Shown: piece after piece, positions 32,994-44,206 of the stretch
How positions within the stretch are numbered: the first letter of the stretch is position 1
Layout of the letters: every line of letters starts with the position of its first letter
Origin: Paraphoma chrysanthemicola
Taxonomy: Eukaryota; Ascomycota; Dothideomycetes; Pleosporales; Phaeosphaeriaceae
NCBI GenBank assembly: GCA_020744225.1
Contig: JAGMWG010000006.1
Location: forward strand, 682,001-746,000
Direction: 5' to 3'
DNA length: 64,000 nt
Program-made: the position numbers and the translations under genes
Notes under the pieces: model-generated
What the model was told of the DNA's origin: nothing
Databases searched by the model: none
Seen by the model: only the letters and a program-made list of their open reading frames with translations

Positions 32994-35746
32994 ATGCGTC
33001 TACCCTCAATCACCGCCTGTCTGTGGGCAGCTGGTGTTCAGGGTGCAGCTTTGGGTGAGGGCACTGCAACTCCATCGCGACTCACTGCTGACATGTTAAT
33101 AGCACCATTTGCTCGCCGTGACCCGGTTTCTCCTGCCGTTGAAGAGCCCACGACAAACATCAAGAATGATGTGGCTCAACTCGCGGCTAGGGCGGCTGAC
33201 GGTTATTGGTTGAATGACCTGTCAGGCAAGGGCTATGCTGCCTTCAACCCAAACCCGGGTACCTACAAGGTGTTTAGGAATGTCAGGGACTATGGTGCTA
33301 CGGGTAAGCGAAATCCACGCAGGGTTCAAGGACTTCAACTAATTCTCGGACAGGTGACGGTATGCTCACAAATAAAACACTCCTAAATGCGCAAACTGAC
33401 ACAATTCACTACGTGTAGGCGTCACTGATGATAGCGACGCTTTCAATCGTGCAATCTCAGACGGTAATCGATGTGGGCCATGGGTCTGCGACTCCTCCAC
33501 CGACACGCCTGCTGTTGTTTATGTGCCATCTGGAACCTACCTTATTGGAAAACCAATAATTTTCTATTACATGACACAGCTCATCGGAAACCCCCGAAAC
33601 CTTCCCATTCTCAAGGCTGCGCCTTATCTTGATGCTCTTGCTCTCATCGACGCGAGTCCATACAGCAACAGCAATGGTGAGCCCGGGTGGATCTCGACCA
33701 ACATCTTCTTGCGTCAAATTCGAAACCTTGTTATTGATGGCACCGCGGTTGCGCCGAATAGAGGCTTCCAAGGTATTCACTGGCCAGCATCCCAGGCGAC
33801 TACAATCCAGAATGTCAAGATCCGCATGACTCAGTCGGCCAGTTCCGTACATGCTGGTATCTTTGTTGAAAACGGTATGTACATAAACAAGCCGTATAAA
33901 GGAGCTTCCTAACGCGATCAGGTTCTGGTGGGCACATGGCCGATCTCGACATTGAAGGTGGTCTTTATGGCATGAACATAGGAAATCAGCAATGTGAGTA
34001 ATCGCAACATCGCTTGTAAGGAAAACACCGGCTGACATAATTTCAGTCACCATGCGTAACGTGAAGATCTCAAAAGCTCAGGTTGGCATTTCGCAAATCT
34101 GGAACTGGGGCTGGCTCTATTCCGGACTCTCCATTAGCGAATGCGGTACTGCGTTCTCAATGAAAAATGCCGACGACCAAGGGAAACTCCAGGTCGGCTC
34201 TGTTGTCATCATTGACAGCGAAATTACCAATTGTCCCACCTTCATTGATCAGGTATGTAACCTCTAGCGACATGTGATTCTTCGGCTAAACCTGGTGTAG
34301 GCCTGGTCTCGAACCACTCAACCTATCGGATCCGGGCAGCTCATTATCGAAAACGTCAGACTGGCTAACGTGCCCGTTGCTGTCAAGGGCCCCGGTGGTA
34401 CTACAGTACTTCCAGGGGGCACCACCACCATCCAAGCATGGGGCCAAGGCAACAAGTACTCACCAAACGGCCCCGAAAAGTTCCAAGGAGCCATCAATGC
34501 GGCAGCTAGGCCATCAAGTCTTCTGCAAGACGGCAAGTACTATTCTAAGTCGAAGCCACAATATGAGAATCTCAATGCTGGCGACTTCATCAGCGCCCGC
34601 GGTGCAGGCGCAACTGGCAATGGTCGGAATGACGACACTCAGGCTATTCAGAATGCGATCAATACAGCCGTCGCGCAAAACAAGGTTCTGTTCTTCGAGC
34701 ACGGTGTCTACAAGGTCACCAACACAATCTATGTCCCACCCGGCTCCCGTATGGTGGGCGAGACCTTTTCTACTATCATGGCATCAGGAAGTACCTGGGG
34801 TAACAAGGACAGCCCGAAAGCTGTTGTACAAATTGGTAGACCTGGGGAGAGTGGCAGCATCGAGTGGTCCGACATGCTTCTACAGACTCAGGGCGCCACA
34901 CCCGGTGCTATCGTTATCGAGTACAACTTGAACACGGCACGGGGTTCCGGCCTCTGGGACGTTCACACGCGCATTGGCGGGGCAAAGGGTACTCAGCAAC
35001 AGATTGCAGAATGCCCCGTTGGCTCTATCAACCCTGGATGCATGGCTGCACATACGAATGTGCACGTTACCAAGACCGGAAACGGAGCTTACTTTGAGAA
35101 CAATTGGTTCTGGACGTAAGTCGATCACACCACTCTTTTGAAAGTTCTCTGCTAATAATGTCACAGCGCGGACCACGACCTCGATGACTGGAACAGCACG
35201 CGTACCGCCATCTTCACAGGACGTGGCCTGCACGTCGAAGCTTCCAACGTCTTTCTCTGGGCTAGCGGCGTCGAACATCACGCCCTATACCAGTACCAGT
35301 TCAACAACGCCCAGAACATCTTCGCAGGCTACATCCAAACTGAAACGCCTTACTATATGCCCACACCAGACGCCAAGACACAGCCATACGGCCGCTCAGA
35401 TGCGTTCTCGGATCCCGACTACGCTGCTGCTTGTCCAGCGGGTATCTGCGATGCATATGGCCTCCGCGTCTTGAACTCGAAGAACATCATGATCTATGCA
35501 GGTGGTCTGTATTCTTTCTTCAAGAACTACGACGTTTCGTGCAGCGACCCCAATGCCGCCAACGGCCGCCGCGACTGCCAGAACCAAATCTTCAGCATCG
35601 AGGGCGACTCGAGCGTTCAGTGGTATGGACTGAATCAGGTCGGCGCATTGCAGATGATTACGATAAATCGTCAGGACAAGGCGCTTTGGTCGGACAATTT
35701 GGCTGCGTATCCAAACACCATTGGCTACTTCACGTACAATCTCTAG
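32994..35746 (+). CDS. secreted GH55 exo-beta-1,3-glucanase
   Basis: Seven exons (32994-33303, 33354-33359, 33419-33874, 33922-33993, 34047-34252, 34301-35115, 35167-35746) give 814 aa. A signal peptide (RLPSITACLWAAGVQGAALG) directs secretion. Two pectate-lyase-like right-handed beta-helix halves each open with the family signature: VFRNVRDYGATGDGVTDDSD, then ISARGAGATGNGRNDDTQAI near the middle. Other GH55 blocks are SGTYLIGKPI, FQGIHWPASQATTIQNVKI and TADHDLDDWN. GH55 enzymes cleave beta-1,3-glucan from fungal walls or plant callose. The second exon is only 6 nt (GTGACG, coding the GD of GDG); it is flanked by a 50-nt and a 59-nt intron with good donors and branch points. Omitting it keeps the frame but loses two consensus residues. 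Four further introns, 47-53 nt, have matching phases. Confidence 0.93.
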
Positions 35747-36111
35747 TGCGGCCGTCTTCGGTTCGATACATTATTTAGTTCGTCCGACATGCAGTTCGCA
35801 GTATTGTCCTTTTAGGTGTTTGTCAAAGGCTTTTGGCGCTCACCACGCATTTATCATTCATGTATATACTTATCGGAAGAGCAAGTGCACGGGATGTGCT
35901 TTGTGTTGTTGTGTATCTAGGTCGTTCGTTTCACCATATTTGGAGATTATGTGAGGGGTTCCTGAAACGGTCACTATGTAAGGAAGATTAGAGCGAATCA
36001 TGACTACAACAATACTTCTATTCCATTTGATCTCATCAGCGCTGGGTATCTCCTAAGTCTATATGCTTCGCTCATATACAACGCCTCGCATGCATGCCAT
36101 GTCTATATGCG
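35747..36111. other. convergent spacer
   Basis: About 365 bp between the ends of the GH55 and UFD1-domain genes. No coding content; 3' UTRs expected. Confidence 0.4.
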
Positions 36112-38484
36112 CTACTGTCCAGCTTCACTCCGCTGTGGCGCCCATCCTTTCAACCAAGCGCGTCCGCGCTCGAGATCGCCGCTCTCAGCTTCAAGTGCGG
36201 CTACACACCACTCCAGCCCGTATCCGCCTTTGCCTTCGATTCCTCTCTCGGCAGTCATCATCTCCGCCAGCGTTCGACTTTTCTGACTCCGCTCATCAAC
36301 GCAGAAGTGCAGCGGCGTGACATACCCCCTGCCGTCCATGCCCTCTAGGAACGGCTTCACCAATGGGATCGCATCCTTTGTAGGCACAGACTTATCCTCT
36401 TCACCCAGATTCTTGCGTCCAGTGCGGCAGAATTCATTCCTACACCAAGCTTTCCCGCAGCCAGTCAGGAGCTGTGACAAGTACCGGCGCTCTATGCGGC
36501 GTCGTAGAGCCTTGCCTTCTGGATCGTGAAGTGAGACATACAGCGGGCCAAAGCACACACTACATAGTCCGATTTCATTGCCTGGACCCTGGCCTTTGCG
36601 TGTCCCGGCACGTGTGTCGCCCATCTTGTTCACGCCGTCTTGCGTGCGCCCGCAATTCACGTTGCGACATATACGCGGTGGCGGACGTGACAGGCGCTCG
36701 AGATCGTGGTGTCGGAGATGAGTGTCCATGTCCCTGAAGCGCACGATCTTATTGCAGAGATGGCATTCTGTAGTTCGGCCGCCGTCTGCTAGTTCGTGTG
36801 GCGTGAGGCCAGAGAGGAGGAGTTCGGCGTTCGCTGGCTCGGTGGGATCGCCTTCTTGTGGGACTTGAAGATGGCAGAAGCGACAGAGGATGAGTTTGCC
36901 GGGACATGTGGTGGTTTTGTGATGGGCGAGTGTGGGGATAGAAGGAAATTCGAGACCGCAAGAGGAACAGGTGTGAGCGGTGTGGTATATGGCGTCGTGC
37001 TTTTGACGACTGAGGGGTGTATTGCCAGTAAAAGTGTCGTGGGGACAGTGCCAGTGGTTTTGGAATGCTGCCGATCGCTTCTGGAAGACCTGGCCGCAGC
37101 CTTGGGGACATAAGATGTTGTTTCGCAAACAGAAGTTCTCGTGCAAGAAGAGCGAAGACTTGGGTACCCATTGGTTGCAGTTCTTGCATCGAACTTCGTC
37201 AGGTCCATGTGCTTCATTTGTAGTAGCATCACCGTTTATCGCCGGTGTGTTCTTGGGATCGAACATATTGACCTTGAGTCGAAAAGGCTTCGGGGTGCTG
37301 GAAGGCGTATCGGAAGGGTATGCGCGGACAGATATGTAGATTGCCTCAGCTTCGTCAAGCTCAATATTGGTGGGCTGTAGTCGTATGCGTTTTGGGAACC
37401 GACTCGACACGTCCGCAAATACATGCTCGTCTTCTCGTGGTCGGACGCGTTGTCGAGACGAGTAGGGGCTTACGAATAAGTCGATCTCGGTGTCATCATC
37501 CACTTCGCTCAACGAAATGTCCAGGCCTTGCGACCTGTCCCAAGACGGTAGCTCGTAGTCAACATACTCTCCATCTAGCACTTGGCCATCTTGCGCCTTG
37601 AAGATGTCTATAGGGCCGCCAACAGAACTACCCTCGGTTGTGCCTGGCGCTCGTTGTCGCCTCGCTGCTATTTGCTTCAATGTCTCTCGGGCCTGCTCTT
37701 CATTGAGGGCTTCGATGTCGACTTCGAGGTCGGTATCGATGACCAGAATGCCGTCTCCCTCAGGTTTGAAGCCGTCGACCAAGAAGCGGAACTCCTCGCG
37801 CTTGCCACTAGCTGTTCGCCCTCCATATACCACCAGGACTTCGCCATTTGTCAGGGTTGTGAAGTTTGATCGCAAATGTTCTTCGAGGAGCGACTTCCAG
37901 TCTTCGGGGTCGTAGCCTGCTTCGAGCGGTCGAAGCTTAACAAAGGTACCTTTGGGTAACTGTTTGGCATGGACCGTTATGCGCGGACCAGTATTAGTCC
38001 CTGCAGCATGGTCTCCACTATCGACCATCTCTTCATCCCCGCCATTATGGCCATTTGGGCTTCCCTTCCTCGACGATTCTGCAGACGATGCTTCGATGCC
38101 CAGCGCTTCCCTCAGAAAGCTGCTCAGCACGATTTCGCCTTCTTCTGCAGAGAACTCGCGTATGCCTGCATGTAACGCCCTTCCGTTCTCGGGGTTCACC
38201 AGTCGAAACGTGAGCGGGTGTGGCAGCTGCTGGTGGCGGTCTTGAAACTGGGCGCGTGCCTGGCGCTCGGCATTGTACGTGTATGGATTGAACGGGTCAA
38301 ACGCGGTGATGTGGGGGCGGTCCGCATCGACGGTGACGACGGGCGCTGCGGCAAGCAGCTGTTCTAACGCGGACGGCGGCAGCAGGATCTTGTCTCCGGG
38401 CAGCTGCGTGTTTCGCGCCGTTGTCGAGGAAAGTGTGTATTGCGCCGACCACTTGAGCTCGGCGGGCTCTGGCTCTGGGTCCAT
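36112..38484 (-). CDS. UFD1-domain protein with zinc-finger C-terminus
   Basis: Single exon, 790 aa. The N-terminal domain (about residues 10-150) matches the Ufd1 fold: LPGDKILLPPSALEQLL, PLTFRLVNPENGRALHAGIR, then EEGEIVLSSFLREALGIE, which in Ufd1 binds ubiquitin and Cdc48/p97. The C-terminal half is unlike Ufd1 itself: it is dense in Cys/His pairs (RCKNCNQWVPKSSLFLHENF, CPQGCGQVF, CSSCGLEF, CRFCHLQVP, CHLCNKIVRFRDMDTHLRHH), a TRAF-type or C2HC-like zinc-finger array, followed by a Cys-rich tail (about 600-700). The same combination exists in other filamentous fungi as a Ufd1-like protein of about 750-800 aa. A role in ubiquitin-dependent degradation is inferred from the Ufd1 domain; partners are unknown. 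Confidence 0.9.
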   Translation of the reverse strand: MDPEPEPAELKWSAQYTLSSTTARNTQLPGDKILLPPSALEQLLAAAPVVTVDADRPHITAFDPFNPYTYNAERQARAQFQDRHQQLPHPLTFRLVNPENGRALHAGIREFSAEEGEIVLSSFLREALGIEASSAESSRKGSPNGHNGGDEEMVDSGDHAAGTNTGPRITVHAKQLPKGTFVKLRPLEAGYDPEDWKSLLEEHLRSNFTTLTNGEVLVVYGGRTASGKREEFRFLVDGFKPEGDGILVIDTDLEVDIEALNEEQARETLKQIAARRQRAPGTTEGSSVGGPIDIFKAQDGQVLDGEYVDYELPSWDRSQGLDISLSEVDDDTEIDLFVSPYSSRQRVRPREDEHVFADVSSRFPKRIRLQPTNIELDEAEAIYISVRAYPSDTPSSTPKPFRLKVNMFDPKNTPAINGDATTNEAHGPDEVRCKNCNQWVPKSSLFLHENFCLRNNILCPQGCGQVFQKRSAAFQNHWHCPHDTFTGNTPLSRQKHDAIYHTAHTCSSCGLEFPSIPTLAHHKTTTCPGKLILCRFCHLQVPQEGDPTEPANAELLLSGLTPHELADGGRTTECHLCNKIVRFRDMDTHLRHHDLERLSRPPPRICRNVNCGRTQDGVNKMGDTRAGTRKGQGPGNEIGLCSVCFGPLYVSLHDPEGKALRRRIERRYLSQLLTGCGKAWCRNEFCRTGRKNLGEEDKSVPTKDAIPLVKPFLEGMDGRGYVTPLHFCVDERSQKSRTLAEMMTAERGIEGKGGYGLEWCVAALEAESGDLERGRAWLKGWAPQRSEAGQ

Positions 38485-39338
38485 GATGGGGTTTGATTTA
38501 CACGAAGAAGCAGTGAGCAGAGTAGGAAGTTATCATGTTCAGGGCGTTTGATTAGTATAGGAGGGTCTAGGAGTGTCACGGCGTGAATGGCTGACAGATG
38601 CATCGCGGCTCTGCTCGAGAAGCTTCCGTTGCCGCCTCGGTGTTTGCGTCATCTCTTATCGATAACAGCGCGACAACGCGCCGACCGAGTATTGTAACTG
38701 ATGCGACGCGCTCTGGCATCCCCGAGTGAGCCTGCGACAGTAAATAGCCGTCACTTTGTTTTAGACCAGTATGCGGCTGGAATGGTTCTCGGCCCGCCAT
38801 CCGCAGCCTGCATGCATCATCCTCATCACGCAATCTTGGCCGCCTCAATTTTGATATGGCAATTGCGACGACTAACACCGCCTACACCCCACGTTGGATG
38901 CTCCGACCCCAGGCCTCGCTTATTCTTGCTCCAGCCAAAGCTTGCAATGCTCAACCTTGCTGTGGGCTTCACTGACGCCCGCTTTGATTCATGTTCAGGC
39001 AATTATGAAGCGCGTCTTCTCAGATCATTCCTCTTGCATCTCCTTGGACCCTGAAACTCAACAGTGTCACCAACGAGGCGTGGCAGAATCCTTGGCGAAG
39101 GAGGATCGTCAACAGGGTCCTAGCGGGGGATGGATGATCCCACCATGCTGTCGTACTCTCTACTGCCAACCACGTTTCATTCCCCGCCGCCCTGCTTTGT
39201 TTTTACTCAACACCATATCTGCTGCAGTGTCAGATCTGTGACACGTGCCCCTCTGGGCTGCGCCTGCATCCCTTCGATAAAGCTGTGGTGAGTACCCTTC
39301 TAACCTCAACATCTCCCTACTTGTTTTTCCCAAGTGTC
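38485..39338. promoter_or_regulatory. divergent promoter region with a likely 5' UTR intron
   Basis: It separates the UFD1-domain gene (minus) from the F-box-like gene (plus). On the plus strand a plausible 47-nt intron runs from GTGAGT at 39288 to AAG at 39334, with a CTAAC branch point near 39302, ending four bases before the chosen ATG. This would make the longer in-frame ATG at 39285 part of the leader. Confidence 0.5.
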
Positions 39339-40694
39339 ATGGGTCCTATTGTTCTGTCCGATGCTCCTACCTCCCTGGCGGACTTGCTCTCCACTACTTT
39401 GATCCTGCGCCAAACCGCACCATACCTACCTGTCCAATCTGTCTGTGCCCTCGCGAAGACATCCAGGTCCCTCCGTCTTGTCATCCGCCAGTCACCGGAG
39501 GCGTTCCGTTACCTCGACCTCTCCCCCATCAAGTCTGCAATATGTCCAATCGACGAGCCTCTCGACTCCGGCGGCAATAACTGGCGCCAGGAGCGCATGG
39601 ATGAATCGCTTACAGAAGACGACTTCTACTCTGGCCCTCTGCGCGGCATCTTCTCACGACTCGAGCAACAGCATGTTCTGCGCAATGTGAACACTCTTGT
39701 GTTAGATGGCCTCAGCGTGACAGCTGAGTTCGTCAAAGAGCTCATGACCGAAGAGCGATATAATATTCGCATCCTGTCAATCCGCGAAGTCAAGCACCTC
39801 AACGAGAGGAAGCTCCAGCAATATCTTCGCTACGCCGTGCGACCAACGAGACCCGCCGGAACGCCTCGTGTCAAGGGCATTTACCTCTTCGGCCCTCGAG
39901 ATCCCGCGCCCGTCACTACACAGCCGAAAAAGCGATCGCCCTCTCCCGTTTCTCGCGGAGTCATGTCGTCGCAAGGAGCACAGATAGGTGCAGAATGGAA
40001 TCAGAAGTCTACAACTGCACTCAATGCGGCACTTGCAAGGACCGATGACAAGTGGTACCAATCCTCGGGGAGGATGATGGTGAAGCGCCCTTCGTCAGAC
40101 TGGGCTGAAATACTGCAAGCGTGTGAGGGCATCATCGCTTTCGATGCGGTCCTTTGTAGAGGGCCACGGCACGATCCGAGCAAGGCGTATATCAGGGAAG
40201 GTCCCGCTAGTAGCATCTCACACCCAGCCGCATTCCTCCGACCCGCCGTAGCAACGGTCGCCCTGGGCCCATCAGGCTGCGAGTCCTGTCATACTTGTCC
40301 TGAAGGGCCGGCTATAATGGGCGACTCTCCACTCAGCCATTTCCCACTTCTGAGTCCAGTCCCACTGCACTGGAGTTCAGTACGCGCCGCACAATTACCA
40401 CATTCCCTAGATGGATCGCGACCGCCTCCTCTTTTCGTGCGATGCGAGGACTGCCTCAAGGGACGCTGGTGCGAACGGTGCCATAAATGGTGGGATGAGG
40501 ATTGCTATGCCGGCTCGACAGTGGCACAGCGGACGGAATTGCAACAAACGGAACTCATGGAAACTCTTGAGCCGAACGGGACCACTCAGATGGTCCCAAA
40601 ACAAACCATCAAGGTACATATGGGCCTCTGTGTGACTCACTGCCTCGTGGACGAATGGATGAGTGGTGCTGGAGGCAATGGAATGTGGGGATGA
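39339..40694 (+). CDS. F-box-like protein with zinc-binding C-terminus
   Basis: Uninterrupted frame of 451 aa from ATG 39339. The N-terminus (LADLLSTTLILRQTAPYLPV, then SVCALAKTSRSLRLVIRQSP) resembles an F-box-like helix pair. LDGLSVTAEFVKELMTEERY and SIREVKHLNERKLQQYLRYA are leucine-rich repeat-like strands. The C-terminal Cys-rich segments are CESCHTCPEG and VRCEDCLKGRWCERCHKWWD. The frame ends in CLVDEWMSGAGGNGMWG. A GTACAT donor at 40614 could instead splice to downstream exons 40892-40933, 40984-41076 and 41128-41175. All are in phase 0 and encode a further zinc-ligand-rich tail (RRDCFGCGHT, CISCKELFIRQCKKCQNEYC, CDWCNFTSRRTVEMY), giving 485 aa. Both ends look conserved, so two isoforms are possible. 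F-box function (SCF adaptor) is inferred. Confidence 0.8.
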   Translation: MGPIVLSDAPTSLADLLSTTLILRQTAPYLPVQSVCALAKTSRSLRLVIRQSPEAFRYLDLSPIKSAICPIDEPLDSGGNNWRQERMDESLTEDDFYSGPLRGIFSRLEQQHVLRNVNTLVLDGLSVTAEFVKELMTEERYNIRILSIREVKHLNERKLQQYLRYAVRPTRPAGTPRVKGIYLFGPRDPAPVTTQPKKRSPSPVSRGVMSSQGAQIGAEWNQKSTTALNAALARTDDKWYQSSGRMMVKRPSSDWAEILQACEGIIAFDAVLCRGPRHDPSKAYIREGPASSISHPAAFLRPAVATVALGPSGCESCHTCPEGPAIMGDSPLSHFPLLSPVPLHWSSVRAAQLPHSLDGSRPPPLFVRCEDCLKGRWCERCHKWWDEDCYAGSTVAQRTELQQTELMETLEPNGTTQMVPKQTIKVHMGLCVTHCLVDEWMSGAGGNGMWG

Positions 40695-40891
40695 AATTAT
40701 TCTTACCTTGGCGCGCGAGAAGGAGGTTCCACCATGAGGCCGTTACAATATAGTAGGATCCCGGACACCAGTCTTACCCACTGGCCTTGGAGCCCACTAT
40801 TGGATAACTGCACTGGACAACCTAGCACTTGCGCGCCAAGGTATGTGCTCGACCTTTAGACAAGAAGTATGCTGACGAGATCAAAACACAG

Positions 40892-41175
40892 ATTGTTGGC
40901 GTAAGACGTGACTGTTTTGGCTGCGGCCACACGGTACGCCCCTCTGTCTTTAGTGCTCATGAAGCGAAGCTGACTTTGTCCAGTGTATTAGTTGCAAAGA
41001 GCTGTTCATCCGACAGTGTAAAAAGTGTCAGAACGAGTATTGTCTCGAAGACAATGACGCTTCGTCCGCGACGATGGTTTGTCTTACCCTTCCTTGCCCT
41101 TCCCGCCCGCGCTCACTTTGGGGACAGTGCGATTGGTGCAACTTCACTTCTCGAAGGACTGTCGAAATGTATTGA
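40892..41175 (+). CDS. alternative C-terminal exons of the F-box-like gene
   Basis: Three small exons (42, 93 and 48 nt) with acceptors CACAG, TCCAG and ACAG and donors GTACGC and GTTTGT, each a whole number of codons. Together they encode 60 residues with ten cysteines and one histidine, laid out as paired zinc ligands, ending in TVEMY and a TGA. No start codon precedes them, and a stand-alone gene is unlikely; they fit as the 3' part of the gene at 39339. Transcript data would decide whether they are always, sometimes or never joined to it. Confidence 0.6.
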
Positions 41176-41919
41176 GTATGTGAAATGATCTTGGGAAAGA
41201 TGACAGAGAGGCTTTGCAGATATGACGGCGCTCAGCCGTTGCAGAACGAGGATGCAGCCGATGGACTTGACTGATGAAATGCGTAATGATAAATCTAGAT
41301 ACCCCTCTCATCCTTTATAATGCAATCTTTTGGAAATGTCACCGAACTCGTGCTTATATAATGTTTGAGTGAAATCGCAACAAGTTAATGCAAGGACAGT
41401 TGTTGAGCCTTCTGTGATGCCACTCAAGCCAGTTGCACCGTGGTCCTAGCTCTATGATGGTCAACCTTGGACAACGCGGACTGGCGAGCCAATGACAGAG
41501 CAATCGCGCCGCAGCGCAACACGGAACCTCACTTCCTACCATCAACACAACCGCGAAGATACACAGTCTCGCTGCCGTCCTCCACACAACACGCGCTCTT
41601 GCGACCACCATTGATACTTGTCGCCGTTAGACGTCGCCGGACGAGCAGGCTTCACGATACTACGAAATTGCCGAAATACATCGACATCCACTCAGCTTTT
41701 GGACAGCTACGAGTCTCTTGTGGCCGCGATCGAACAAAGTGGCCATTGAGGCAGACACTTAGAGTCGCCCAGGAAATTGCAACCGTGGCTGAAGACGACA
41801 TTGGGATCTGTAGAATCACCAGCCAGTCTAACGCGAAAGATTGATCGCAGCCGTTGGCGCAGTCTGTAGAATCCAACCGAGCCTGAGACGACCGCATTTC
41901 AGCTACAAAATCCGGCAAG
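41176..41919. promoter_or_regulatory. intergenic region upstream of arp8
   Basis: About 740 bp with short frames only. It should contain the 3' UTR of the F-box-like gene and the arp8 promoter. Confidence 0.4.
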
Positions 41920-44206
41920 ATGGTTGGCAAGAAGTCAGGCAGAGCCCAGCTGCGGGAAGAGGGTATGGCTTATTCGTATTCGAGGGAGTATTGACTGACA
42001 ACAGATGGCAGGTCTCGAGAGGACGGACAATAACATGGACCTGACAACGTGGCCCCAGGTGCCCATGATCAACCAGAAGAACTACTACACGGAATTCCTC
42101 AAGCGCGACGAACAGTTCCTCGCCGTTCGATACCCCAAGGACGAAGAGCGGGCACGCATAGTGCAGGAGGCAAGGGACAAGGATCGCGCTCGAGCACTCG
42201 GCGTACCGCAAGCGGAGGGTCTGACACCACAGGCTGCCGACGAGACTGCAGAGGACGCAGATGTGTCTTTCGCGTCACGGACAGATATCTCAAAGCTCAT
42301 TGTTATACATCCCGGCAGCCAGAACCTCAGAATCGGTCTTGGGTCGGATGCGCTTCCCAAGACAATACCTATGGTGATTGCACGGAAGTGGAAGGAAAGC
42401 GAGGACGAGGAGGACGGCGGGGAACCCAGCCCGAAGCGCATGAAGCTCGAGGGTGCGGTGCCCGCGGATGCCCTGCCAGAGAAGTGGTTTGGAGAAGATT
42501 TCGCCGACCAGTACATGGCTATGTCGTCAGAGCTGAGGACGCGCATGCGTTCGAACAAGCGCCGAGTACTGCCAAACTCCAAAGACCTTGTAATCAACTA
42601 CAATCGACGCACACCTCCGGACATCATCTCGGAGCACAATGACATGGATCGCATAGATTGGACGGAGCTGCCATCGGACCCGAGCAAAGCACCTGACTTC
42701 TTCACCGGACACGCAGCCTTGCGGATACCCGAAAAGTCAAAACCACGATACAAGCTGTTCTGGCCAATACGAAGCGGCACTTTCAATGAAATTGACTATC
42801 TCGATCGCAACCAGGTCTATCATGATATATCCAAGATTCTGGAGGAGGCCTTTAAGAACCAACTTGGCATCAAGAGCTTGAAGGATTTGGTGAACTACAA
42901 GTGCGTCTTCATCATCCCGGATTTGTATGAGCGGCAGTATGTCACAATGATCTTGGACATCCTCATCCGAGATCTTGGCTTGGGGAAAGTATGCCTTCAA
43001 CAAGAGAGCCTTTCAGCATCTTTTGGGGCTGGCTACGGTGTTACATGTGTTGTCGATATTGGAGCGCAGAAGACTTCCATCTGCTGTGTGGATGAAGGGC
43101 TTTGTGTCGAAGAGTCTCGCGTCAACCTCAAGATGGGCGGGTCGGACGTTACTGAGACGTTTATAAAGATGATGTTGTATGGCCATTTCCCATACTCAGA
43201 GATGAATCTGAAGAGAAGGTACGACTTCCTACTCGCAGAAGAGCTGAAGCAAAAGTTCTGCTCCATGGATGAAGGATCTGTCACAGTCCAGACCTGGGAC
43301 TTTCATCTCCGGGCTTCAGGGCAGGACACGCGCAAGTACACCTTCAAGACATATGATGAGACTATGCTCTCGGTCATGGTAAGCCAGTCGCCAGAGGTTT
43401 CTGCGACACAACGCTAACAAGCTCAGGGTCTCTTCAAACCATCAATTTTTGAAAACGCGACGAAGCTTCAAAATCGGCGGAAAGTGATACCGCGATCGGT
43501 CGATCTCTACGATGGATCACCAAACGACCCTATCTCGCAGGCGCAAATCGCCATCCTCGAAGCAGCAGCAGGCAAACCAGTCGTCGCCGCTGTCAACGGC
43601 ACATCCGACCCCGTCGCTGCAGTCTCCACACCTCAGCGCCCCCAGCCAAACCCCTTCAACCTTCTTGGCCGCCTCACTGAGAACGAAAACACCCCTCGCT
43701 CATCCGTAGCAGGCTCGCCCGGCCCCGAAGGCACGGGCACCCCGAACCCAGAACGCGATACTCCAATGGGCGATACCGAAGGCCAAGCCCTCATCTTCCG
43801 CGACCCTGTGCTCGAGAAGACCAAACTCGCCGACGCACGCGACACCGTCCTGCCCATCACACCGCTCGATCACGCCATCCTCGAGTCTCTCGCCCAAGGC
43901 GCGCGTGGCGACGATCGCAAGCTACGCGACTTTTTCGGCGGCATCATGCTCGTGGGCGGCGCGTCCAAGACTCCAGGGCTACGCGAATTCATCGAAGCGC
44001 GACTCCGCGAGCTACGCCCTTTTTACGGCAAAGAAATCTTGGTGGGGCCGCCGCCGAGAGAATTTGATCCGCAGGTCGTGGCGTGGAAGGGAGGGAGTGT
44101 GTTTGGTAGGCTAAGTGGGCATGGGAATGATAGCTGGATTAGTCGGTATGAGTACGATATGCTTGGAGCGAGGCTGTTGAATAATAAGTGCATGTTTGCT
44201 TGGTAG
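41920..44206 (+). CDS. arp8: actin-related protein 8, INO80 chromatin-remodelling subunit
   Basis: Exons 41920-41962, 42012-43378 and 43427-44206 give 729 aa. Arp8 sits with Arp4 and actin on the HSA region of Ino80 and helps the complex engage extranucleosomal DNA. Exon 1 encodes only 14 residues (MVGKKSGRAQLREE) and joins in phase to GLERTDNNMDLTTWPQVP, the conserved fungal Arp8 start. The actin fold is seen in IVIHPGSQNLRIGLGSDALP, the phosphate-loop-like VTCVVDIGAQKTSICCVDEG, and GGIMLVGGASKTPGLREFIE. DLVNYKCVFIIPDLYERQYV and MGLFKPSIFENATKL are Arp-family blocks. A disordered insert (about residues 480-600) is usual for Arp8. A long frame starting at 42005 begins 7 nt before the true exon and is an artefact of the acceptor region. 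Confidence 0.95.

Noticed and set aside
42005..42011. ATG 42005 as the arp8 start
   Set aside because: The bases lie in the intron just before the acceptor. The 14-codon first exon at 41920 restores the conserved Arp8 N-terminus.
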